DNA of 33,896 bases from PCC-10605 sp964409355 (GTDB taxonomy: Bacteria > Cyanobacteriota > Cyanobacteriia > Cyanobacteriales > Cyanobacteriaceae): NCBI GenBank assembly GCA_964409355.1, contig CAYPDC010000033.1, positions 1-33,896 on the forward strand, written 5' to 3'. Below the pieces are notes generated by a model. The model was not told the origin of the DNA and ran no database searches. It saw only the letters and a list, made by a program, of their open reading frames with translations. Within the stretch, counting starts at the first letter, position 1. Each line of letters begins with the position of its first letter. The translations under genes were made by a program, and so were the position numbers. Shown one piece after another: positions 7,787 through 13,268 of this stretch.

Positions 7787-8115
7787 ATGTTATGCCTATC
7801 TTGGATTGCCAAAAAATATGCTTTGATAGTATTGGCTTTATTATGTTTAGTTTCTTTTCCGCCACTAGCTTTTGCACAATCCGCTACGATTAAATTTTCA
7901 GGTACAGTAGCCAAACAATGTTCTATAGTAATTGATGATAAAGAAGATAACGTTTCGATCGAATCTGATAAAGAATGATTAACAAGAAGAAATCTTAACC
8001 CTACTCTAAAATGTAATTTTCCGACACAAAACGCTCAACCTGTGCAATCGTTCGATCTGTTAGTACTTCCGTTAATGGTTCTAATGTAATAGTTAATAGC
8101 ATCGTTGCCCGATAG
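7787..8115 (+). pseudogene. Third SCPU-type pilin, disrupted
   Basis: From the ATG at 7787 the frame encodes a good signal peptide (L-S-F-type core ending P-P-L-A-F-A|Q-S), then A-T-I-K-F-S-G-T-V and Cys45 in A-K-Q-C-S-I-V-I, the same mature N-terminus as the two intact pilins. A TGA stop at 7976-7978 ends it after 63 residues. The frame after the stop continues with L-K-C-N-F-P, which looks like the second conserved cysteine strand. A shifted frame then reads S-V-N-G-S-N-V-I-V-N-S before a stop at 8113-8115. This indicates a pilin gene broken by one nonsense change and at least one frameshift, and shorter than its neighbours at the 3' end. Sequencing error near the gap cannot be excluded. 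A longer upstream TTG start (7706) is unlikely because it precedes the signal peptide. Confidence 0.65.
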
Positions 8116-8131
8116 TTTATTGATTTCGTGA

Positions 8132-8152
8132 GGGTTGAATATTATTCAACCC
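8132..8152. repeat. GGGTTGAAT/ATTCAACCC hairpin
   Basis: This perfect 9-bp inverted repeat with a 3-base loop is related to the core of the 54-bp repeats at 1761 and 1948, with compensating changes in both arms (GAAC/GTTC there, GAAT/ATTC here). It lies between the broken pilin and the replication-protein remnant and marks the end of the pilus locus. Confidence 0.7.
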
Positions 8153-8171
8153 CTACTGGGTTTCAACCTTT

Positions 8172-8867
8172 TCAAAAATCAGGCACATTTAGCACTTCAT
8201 TTTGTAAGGTAAATCCTACCTCCACAAACTCAGCTACAAACTTATCATAACTATAACCATAAACAATAGTGCTACCACTATCCCTTAACTCATTAAAAAT
8301 ATTTTCCCGATAATTAGCCTTACCCACATTGATAAAACCGAGGTATTTTGATTGGGTGATAAGCTCAATATTATTCCACTTACCCGTTTTAGGATCTATC
8401 ATACTTTGTAATACTTTTATACATTCAAAAGGGAGATCACTTTTAGCAATGAGTGAAGATAACTTGAGTAAATCCAACTTAGTCTTTTTCTTGGAGATAG
8501 CCTTATCAGTGATTTCCTGAAAATTAAACATATTGGCATAACTCAACCCGTAATTACTAGCATAAACATAGCGAGGAATATCACTACGGATACGCCGTAA
8601 CATTTGACGACATTGATTAACAGGTAAAACACCGCAGAAATTACCAATAACCACATCAAAAAAATTACCCTCAATGGAGAAACCACAGACAATAGTAGGA
8701 GAGACAATTAAACCATCACATTTATTCTGTTGTAACCAAAGAGTAGGATTTTTTAGTAACTCCGTATTTTCTGGAAGATTAGCATTACCCTGATGAATAT
8801 GTTTAAAGATTTTATCAGGAAAAGTAGCCGATAATTCTTCATAGAGAGAGATAACTTCTTTGGTTCT
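8172..8867 (-). pseudogene. Fragment of CyRepA1-type plasmid replication protein
   Basis: On the minus strand an uninterrupted frame of about 232 codons runs from 8867 to the stop at 8172, beginning with no start codon (R-T-K-E-V-I-S-L). It reads helicase-C-like motifs: L-Y-E-E-L then L-L-K-N-P-T-L-W-L-Q, then D-G-L-I-V-S-P-T-I-V-C-G-F-S-I-E-G, then V-N-Q-C-R-Q-M-L-R-R-I-R. This order (NP, SP-x-x-x-x-G-x-S-I, QML-x-R-x-R) is what I know from the C-terminal helicase part of cyanobacterial CyRepA1 plasmid replication proteins, which are normally around a thousand residues. The N-terminal two-thirds is absent and the 5' edge abuts a PIN-domain remnant after an in-frame stop. A GTG at 8654 could only start a 160-residue stub. 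It is most likely a relic of an integrated plasmid. Confidence 0.7.
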
Positions 8868-9080
8868 TCATGACTTAGTATGCAAATTGCATTTTGAAAA
8901 CGAGAGATCAAGACTTCCAGCTTTCACAGCATACCATCTCGTGAAAAACCATAAACTATTGCCCATTAAAGGTAAATATTTCCTTTCTAAACATCCTCGA
9001 ATAACTTTTCTGGATGCCCCAGATTTACTAATAATGGCACTAATAAAAATGTTTGTATCAACTACCATTTGAACTGTCAT
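8868..9080 (-). pseudogene. Truncated PIN-domain toxin
   Basis: Starting at an ATG at 9080 or 9068, the product begins M-V-V-D-T-N-I-F-I-S-A-I, the first strand of a PIN ribonuclease with the first catalytic aspartate, followed by S-K-S-G-A-S-R-K-V and L-P-L-M-G-N-S-L, characteristic of COG1569-type PIN toxins. After about 40 residues the similarity stops. The next acidic catalytic residues and the remaining two-thirds of the domain are missing, replaced by an unrelated tail (S-L-D-L-S-F-S-K-C-N) up to the stop at 8868. With only one of the usual three or four acidic residues left it cannot be an active nuclease. No antitoxin gene precedes it. Confidence 0.6.
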
Positions 9081-9202
9081 AAGCAAATGATAGCATATCT
9101 GCTGTCACTTGTTTCTAACTTCTAACAACTAAGGGAAAAAAACGTATATAGTATGAGAATTGAAACATAAAAAGAAAGACTAAGAAGCGATCGCAGGGAA
9201 TT

Positions 9203-9310
9203 ATGAAAACAATTCGTTATTTTTCCGAAGAATTACAACAGGCGAAAGAAAAATCAACTAGCCCATTATATGCCATTAGAGCACCTTGGGTATGGCAAAT
9301 TTTAGTTAGT
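9203..9310 (+). pseudogene. N-terminal stub of an unrecognised gene
   Basis: An ATG at 9203 opens a frame reading M-K-T-I-R-Y-F-S-E-E-L-Q-Q-A-K-E and then A-P-W-V-W-Q-I-L, about 34 protein-like residues preceded by a HIP1 octamer and AT-rich possible promoter sequence. The frame then runs into the transposase remnant in another frame and becomes cysteine-rich nonsense. I do not recognise the family. It looks like a host gene cut by the insertion that left the IS5-like remnant. Confidence 0.3.
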
Positions 9311-9311
9311 T

Positions 9312-9718
9312 GTGCTGGTACGTGTACAAGCAGGAAGAAACCCTGTACCCAGTGCCGGCAGTGTTGATAGTCAGTCAGTCAAAACGGCAATGGGTGGAGA
9401 AGAAATTGGCTTTGATGGTGGGAAGAAAGTAAAGAGGAGAAAAAGGACAATCTTGGTGGATACGATGGGTTTAGTGCTAGATTTATGTGTCCATGGAGCG
9501 AAACGTTCTGATCATCAAGGAAAGGAATTTATAGCGAAAATAGAGAAAGAATTTGGCTGGAAACTGGAACATTTGAAAAGGACAGATGAAGAACCAGGTT
9601 TCAGTGTGATTCCGAAAAGATTATGAATTTTTACCAACTACGAGTGAAATGATGATTTTTGCGAGTATGATTCATAATTATGGTGAGGAGATTGGAACGT
9701 CAATCTCAGAATTTCTAA
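9312..9718 (+). mobile_element. Decayed IS5-family transposase
   Basis: The segment at 9312-9626 reads G-R-N-P-V-P-S-A-G-S-V-D-S-Q-S-V-K-T, then G-F-D-G-G-K-K-V-K-R-R-K-R, then I-L-V-D-T-M-G-L, the catalytic core of IS5-family (two-ORF, IS1031/IS402-like) DDE transposases, including the first (D-S-Q) and second (V-D-T) aspartates. The 5' part is missing. After V-I-P-K-R an internal deletion removes the E-R-T-F-A-W region with the catalytic glutamate and joins to D-Y-E-F-L-P-T-T-S-E-M in another frame from 9619. A further one-base shift after M-I-H restores the usual end I-M-V-R-R-L-E-R to the stop at 9716-9718. With a 5' truncation, an internal deletion and two frameshifts it is dead. I could not identify terminal inverted repeats. 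Confidence 0.75.
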
Positions 9719-9842
9719 TTTACTTCTAAACTTTTCAAACAGTTTCTAAGAGGCAGGTGCAGTTAATTTGCTTTTTTTTGCTTAGCTTTCCTTCGTCTAT
9801 AGGAGTTTAACAGTGTTACTAATGCTTATAATTATAATTTAG

Positions 9843-10064
9843 TTAGGAATGATTTTTTTTGATGCTAGAGGAAAGATATAAACTACTTTTGATCATACTT
9901 TTTAATAAGGGCTTACCTAACTTTACAGTAGCAGGAATGAATACTGTACCCATGACGATCGCCCCTAATCCCAATAGAGCGGTGCGATCGCCTCTTTGAT
10001 GATCTTCGATCATTTCCTTGAGATGCAATGTTAAAACCGACTTATCCCAATGTACTAAAGCCAT
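9843..10064 (-). CDS. Small DUF5132-like membrane protein
   Basis: The protein from the ATG at 10064 has 73 residues. A longer frame goes back to 10151, but its extra N-terminus is cysteine-rich and unlike the family. It has a short N-terminal part with H-L-K-E-M-I-E-D-H, a hydrophobic glycine-rich segment A-L-L-G-L-G-A-I-V-M-G-T-V-F-I-P, and a basic amphipathic end K-L-G-K-P-L-L-K-S-M-I-K-S-S. This matches the layout of the plus-strand protein at 10756 (G-I-G-A-V, then K-P-V-A-K-A-T-I-K-T), so the two are paralogues of the DUF5132 type. The family's function is unknown; it recurs beside HMA-domain proteins. It is transcribed away from the rest of the metal cluster. Confidence 0.6.
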   Translation of the reverse strand: MALVHWDKSVLTLHLKEMIEDHQRGDRTALLGLGAIVMGTVFIPATVKLGKPLLKSMIKSSLYLSSSIKKNHS

Positions 10065-10151
10065 AACAATACCTTGACGACTAATAAACTTTCTCTCACA
10101 ATTATTGCATAAAAATTGCATTAAAATCATAGTTTGAGAAAAATTAAGCAA

Positions 10152-10497
10152 AACTTAATAAAAATTAATAGCAATAACCAAAAAAATCCACATACATTTT
10201 GAATAATAACCTTTCACTAGATGCTGAAATCGTTTTTCTCTGAGAAAGTATTAACTATCGAGGGAGAATCCAATAAAATTACATCAATAAAAATTGTTTT
10301 AGTAATTAAATGTGTAAAGTGATTTTTTTAAATTAAGTAAAGTGACACATTTTAAATGCTAAAAATAGTTAACAAAAGGTTAAAATGAATGATTGATCAA
10401 TCAAGTAAAGATTGCTACTATTAATAGTAGGAAGTTAATAATTTTTGTTATTCAATTAGGAGTAATTAATTATTTTATTGTCAAATAGAGGTTTTAT
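10152..10497. other. Divergent regulatory region of the metal cluster
   Basis: About 350 AT-rich bases separate the divergent DUF5132-like gene from the FeoA-like pseudogene, and no gene is visible. Short symmetrical elements such as TTGATCAATCAAG near 10395 and CTACTATTAATAGTAG near 10417-10432 could be operator-like, the second being a 7-bp inverted repeat. Promoters for both sides must lie here. No known metal-repressor box can be assigned with confidence. Confidence 0.35.
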
Positions 10498-10681
10498 ATG
10501 TCGAATTATTTTTCCTTGTCTGATTTAAAAATAGGCTCACAAGCTATATAGCAATGGGAGTGATTCAAGGAACGAATATTTTCCTAGAAAGTAAATTTCC
10601 TTCTTGTGTATTTTTTGTGGAAAAAGTAGAGCTACTTTAGATAAAGAAACTGCTTCTATTATCTATGTTTCTCAAGAGTAA
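10498..10681 (+). pseudogene. FeoA-like protein, disrupted
   Basis: The ATG at 10498 opens M-S-N-Y-F-S-L-S-D-L-K-I-G-S-Q-A-I and then hits TAG. Downstream, another frame reads M-G-V-I-Q-G-T-N-I-F-L-E-S-K, and after a further shift R-A-T-L-D-K-E-T-A-S-I-I-Y-V ends at TAA 10679-10681. In order these are the three parts of a FeoA/SH3-like domain: the L-x-D-L-K-x-G start, the M-G-V-x-x-G-T turn and the L-x-x-x-x-A-x-x-I end. About 15 residues between the first two parts are missing, and one frameshift is present after F-V-E-K. By family knowledge FeoA is a small cytosolic partner of the FeoB ferrous-iron transporter. It sits just upstream of a DUF5132 gene on the same strand, so a working relative of this cluster may include a FeoA protein. 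Confidence 0.6.
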
Positions 10682-10755
10682 AATAAGCAAAAAAAGTTTT
10701 GTATCAGAACAGTTTAATCAAAATTTACCTAATCGTTATTAAAGGAGAAAAAATC

Positions 10756-11040
10756 ATGTTAGATAAAGTCAAAAATATGTACCAAAATGATCCTATAAAA
10801 ACCATTGCCATTGGTATTGGAGCAGTTATACTCGCTCCTACTATTGCTTCTATTCTCAAACCAGTGGCTAAAGCTACTATTAAAACGGGGGTAATTTTAT
10901 ACCAAAAAACTAAGGAAACTATTGCCGAAACAGGTGAACAATTAGGAGATTTAGTGGCAGAAGCACAAGCAGAAGTTTTAGCCGAAAAAACCGAAACTAA
11001 AGAACAAATTACTGTTTTAAATCGTTCTTCTAGTGACTAA
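10756..11040 (+). CDS. DUF5132-like membrane protein
   Basis: The 94-residue protein starts at the ATG at 10756, which has an ideal AAAGGAG site seven bases upstream; the longer frame from 10699 lacks one and overlaps it. It has a short polar N-terminus (D-K-V-K-N-M-Y-Q-N-D), a glycine-alanine hydrophobic segment G-I-G-A-V-I-L-A-P-T-I-A, a K-P-V-A-K-A-T-I-K-T-G amphipathic stretch and an acidic, alanine-rich helical tail (L-V-A-E-A-Q-A-E-V). This matches DUF5132 proteins of cyanobacteria. It precedes the HMA_2-like gene by 87 bases on the same strand and probably shares its transcript. A role as a small membrane accessory to metal transport is inference from context only. Confidence 0.7.
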   Translation: MLDKVKNMYQNDPIKTIAIGIGAVILAPTIASILKPVAKATIKTGVILYQKTKETIAETGEQLGDLVAEAQAEVLAEKTETKEQITVLNRSSSD

Positions 11041-11127
11041 ATTATCTAAAAATAATTAAGAATCTAGTTACTGAAAAGTAAGAGAAATAACTCTTAAATG
11101 ATAGTTTTTAATAGGAGAGAATAAATC

Positions 11128-11655
11128 ATGACTAATGCAACAGTAATGGCAGAGAATGCTACTGTTATTACCACAGAAAATAAAGAACAAATTGCGACTT
11201 TTTTAAAAGAACATGAAGAAGTCGAAATGGTTATTCCTGTTATGTTCGGCTTATTTGTAACCAGTAGATTTCAGTTAAGGGGAGCAAATGCTTTATTAGT
11301 CAATCTAGGAGTAGCAACGGTTTTTCGTCAACTATTCAAGGAATTGAAAAAAAGTCCTTCCCAAGATACACAATCATCGACACAAAATCAAACTAAAGTT
11401 TCCGAAGATGAGGAGGAAATGTCGATTCTTCACTCTGTCAAAGGTAGAGTTAGATTGCGTATTCCTCAAATCAAAAAAGATGCACTCTTTGCCAAACGCT
11501 TAGAAAGATTACTCAATGACGATGATAACGTTTTAAATGTGCGGATAAATCGCACTGTTGCTTCTGTGGTAATCAAATACGATGGGGGAAATTTATCCGA
11601 TATGGATTTAGGCTTTAAGTTGATGAGTATTATTGATGCGACGAAAGGAGAGTAA
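11128..11655 (+). CDS. HMA_2-like domain membrane protein
   Basis: The 175-residue protein is preceded by a good AGGAGAG site. The N-terminal half (about 30-75) is hydrophobic with V-I-P-V-M-F-G-L-F-V and A-N-A-L-L-V-N-L-G, suggesting one or two membrane segments. A linker rich in S, Q, T and E follows at about 76-105. The C-terminal domain from about 106 starts M-S-I-L-H-S-V-K-G-R-V-R-L-R-I-P and ends V-A-S-V-V-I-K-Y-D, a ferredoxin-like HMA fold lacking the metal-binding C-x-x-C. The same H-S-x-x-G-R-x-R-L-R-x-P motif opens the P-type ATPase at 13269, linking the two genes. It should be a partner of that ATPase rather than a copper chaperone of the classical kind. Confidence 0.7.
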   Translation: MTNATVMAENATVITTENKEQIATFLKEHEEVEMVIPVMFGLFVTSRFQLRGANALLVNLGVATVFRQLFKELKKSPSQDTQSSTQNQTKVSEDEEEMSILHSVKGRVRLRIPQIKKDALFAKRLERLLNDDDNVLNVRINRTVASVVIKYDGGNLSDMDLGFKLMSIIDATKGE

Positions 11656-11672
11656 GAAGTATTAGTTGTTAG

Positions 11673-12029
11673 TTATATTTCTGGTGGCATAGGGGGGATA
11701 ATTTTTTCTAATTCAATAACAAGATTAGGAATATCAACAGTGATTACTTGCCAAATTCTTTTTTGATCAACTTTTTCATATTGATGGGCGATAATATTCC
11801 TCTGTCCAATAATATCACTCCAAGGAACTTGTTTGTTTTCTTGTTGAAAATCATCGGATATTCGTCTTGCCGCCTCTCCTAATATTTCTAGTTGTCTCTC
11901 TATCGCACTTTGTAATAAGATATTATTGCGGTATTCTTGCCATGAGGTATTTTCGGTAAAAAGAATAATTCTTTGACTCGATTGCCACATATCCCAAAGA
12001 AAAGCATAATTTCTATTAATTTGACTCAT
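11673..12029 (-). CDS. hepT: HepT-type HEPN ribonuclease toxin
   Basis: The 118-residue helical protein has the HEPN catalytic motif R77-N-I-I-A-H82-Q-Y84, that is R-x4-H-x-Y, and an upstream E-I-L-G-E-A-A-R-R-I helix typical of the HepT/DUF86 family. By established knowledge HepT cleaves RNA, and its partner MntA inactivates it by AMPylating the tyrosine of this motif, which is present here. The MntA gene overlaps its start by 14 bases, so the pair is translationally coupled with antitoxin first. Both genes look intact and point opposite to the surrounding metal cluster. Confidence 0.88.
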   Translation of the reverse strand: MSQINRNYAFLWDMWQSSQRIILFTENTSWQEYRNNILLQSAIERQLEILGEAARRISDDFQQENKQVPWSDIIGQRNIIAHQYEKVDQKRIWQVITVDIPNLVIELEKIIPPMPPEI

Positions 12030-12327
12030 AAATAATTAGATGATTATTGATAATTTCGTAACGAATAAAAGGATTAGATAATGCAGATTTTTCTACTAAG
12101 TCAACTTCCTGTTTGAATAGGTTTTTTAACTCATTTTTCAGTCTAACAATATCAAATAGACTCCACATAGCATTATCATCAAACGTGACTAAAAGATCAA
12201 TATCACTATTCTCACTAAATTTATTAGTCAAAATTGAGCCAAATAAAGCTAATTCTTTAACTAACCATTTTTGACAAATTTTTTCTAACTTATCTTGAGG
12301 TATTTTATCAATGTTAATTAAACTCAT
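12016..12327 (-). CDS. mntA: MntA-type nucleotidyltransferase antitoxin
   Basis: The 103-residue minimal nucleotidyltransferase carries G30-S31-x10-D42-I-D44, the family's G-S-x10-D-x-D metal site, and a third carboxylate D76 in Q-E-V-D-L-V. These features mark the MntA antitoxin family, which transfers AMP to the HepT toxin. It overlaps hepT (11673-12029) by 14 bases. All three catalytic acids are present, so the antitoxin should be active. Confidence 0.88.
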   Translation of the reverse strand: MSLINIDKIPQDKLEKICQKWLVKELALFGSILTNKFSENSDIDLLVTFDDNAMWSLFDIVRLKNELKNLFKQEVDLVEKSALSNPFIRYEIINNHLIIYESN

Positions 12328-12338
12328 TGTTTTTCATT

Positions 12339-12651
12339 CTAACTGGCAATATATTCTTCAATTTGGGCTAATACTTCTTTTTCTTTTGTTTGAATGTGGA
12401 ATAAATCCCAACGTAGTTGAAGGTTAAGCCAAAAGTCTGCCGATGTGCCGAAAAATTTGGCTAGGCGTAAAGCTGTACTAATGCTCACCCCCCGATGACA
12501 ATTTACTATTTCATTTACTCTTTGATAAGGCACTCGGATTTTATCTGCTAATTCTCTTTGTGATATACCCATAACCCATAGGCTCTAAAAACTCTTTCAG
12601 TAGCATTTCTCCGGGATGGGTTGGTTGTCTATGAGTGGGAATTTTAATCAT
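12339..12651 (-). pseudogene. higA: HigA-family antitoxin with frameshift
   Basis: The true start appears to be the ATG at 12651, giving M-I-K-I-P-T-H-R-Q-P-T-H-P-G-E-M-L-L-K-E-F-style HigA sequence up to L-E-P-M-G. A 7-bp tandem duplication (plus strand CCCATAA-CCCATAG, 12568-12581) shifts the frame just there. The rest of the HTH protein continues from an internal ATG at 12572: G-I-S-Q-R-E-L-A-D-K-I, R-V-N-E-I-V-N, and a C-terminal W-L-N-L-Q. The internal ATG could still yield a 77-residue protein holding most of the helix-turn-helix. By family knowledge HigA represses its operon and neutralises HigB. Loss of one duplicated unit would restore the full gene, so reversible slippage is conceivable. 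Confidence 0.75.
12568..12581. repeat. 7-bp tandem duplication breaking higA
   Basis: Two adjacent 7-bp units, CCCATAA and CCCATAG on the plus strand, differ at the last base. Removing seven bases joins the upstream L-E-P-M-G frame to I-S-Q-R-E-L of the HTH domain exactly, so the duplication is the cause of the frameshift. Confidence 0.8.
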
Positions 12652-12720
12652 GTTGATTCTAAGCTAGTTTGATTATAACTTTATCTTGCAAAGACGCAAA
12701 GGCGCAAAGGAGTTAATCAC

Positions 12721-12878
12721 ATATAGCGATCCTATTTGAGTTGTGAGATTATGATGAAGGTAGGTGTCAGGTGTCAGGTTAAATACTCATAAATCAAAGT
12801 GTTTAGTCTAATCGTTGGTTTTAAGAGATGTTTCTTATCACGCTATTATTTCTCACATAAGATTTAGGATTGCTATAT
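12721..12878. mobile_element. MITE-like element, 158 bp
   Basis: The left end begins ATATAGCGATCCTA and has TGTGAGA at 22-28 bases in. The right end reads, inverted, ATATAGCAATCCTA with TGTGAGA at the same distance. The 28-bp imperfect inverted ends, non-coding interior and solo copy of the right end at 28-55 fit a small non-autonomous element. A TA or AT target duplication is possible but cannot be separated from the AT-rich ends. The interior has a short tandem GGTGTCA repeat (about 12764-12777). It lies between higA and the HigB remnant and probably entered that toxin-antitoxin operon. Confidence 0.6.
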
Positions 12879-12922
12879 TATCGGCGTTGTCTAAGCAAGA
12901 GAAAAGAGTATTTAATTAATTG

Positions 12923-13077
12923 TTAGTGATAATCAATTATTTCTACTTCCCAAATATGGTTATTTTGCCAAGAGAAACAGATACGGTATTGTTGATTAAT
13001 TCTAATAATTGTCCATCTCGATCGCACTTTAGGGATTCAAACTTATTACTAGGGAAGATTTTTCGTTCATTGTAAGA
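12923..13077 (-). pseudogene. higB: HigB toxin remnant
   Basis: On the minus strand one frame reads F-P-S-N-K-F-E-S-L-K-C-D-R-D-G-Q and the overlapping next frame W-T-I-I-R-I-N-Q-Q-Y-R-I-C-F-S-W, then W-E-V-E-I-I-D-Y-H and a stop at 12923. Together they are the second half of a HigB RelE-fold toxin (P-x-N-x-L-E-x-L-K-x-D-R-x-G-Q-x-x-I-R-I-N-x-Q-x-R-I-C-F). A small deletion near D-G-Q breaks the frame and the N-terminal half is absent. HigB normally precedes higA directly; here a 158-bp MITE-like element lies between them. The toxin must be inactive, which may explain why the frameshifted antitoxin is tolerated. Confidence 0.7.
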
Positions 13078-13132
13078 AGGGTTGAACATTGTTTAAGGTG
13101 GTTTCCAAGAAAGAATTTACCCGTTTCTTGAT

Positions 13133-13169
13133 AATTCCCCCTTTGTGTTTTGGGGGGTTAGGGGGGATC
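13133..13169. repeat. C-rich/G-rich dispersed hairpin repeat, copy 2 (inverted)
   Basis: It reads AATTCCCCCTTTGTGTTTTG followed by GGGGGTTAGGGGGGATC, the reverse complement of the unit at 4816-4853 with a few changes in the middle. The opposite orientation shows it is a dispersed mobile-type repeat and not part of one local duplication. It lies about 100 bases upstream of the P-type ATPase. Confidence 0.6.
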
Positions 13170-13268
13170 GTACTGGTATATTTATTGTCAGAAATCACCT
13201 AACCCCTACCATTATCTCTAAATCTACAGTTAATTTGACACAGATAATTAAATACTGATTCAGTTTCC

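Noticed and set aside
10536..10550. GCTATATAGCAAT at the FeoA-like break considered as a MITE footprint
   Set aside because: The match to the MITE end is only about nine bases and the TGTGAGA part is absent, so a simple internal deletion explains the break as well.
13235..13265. TTGACA box upstream of the P-type ATPase as promoter
   Set aside because: There is a good -35 match at 13235-13240, but no acceptable -10 at 16-18 bases, and the start codon is only 29 bases from the box.
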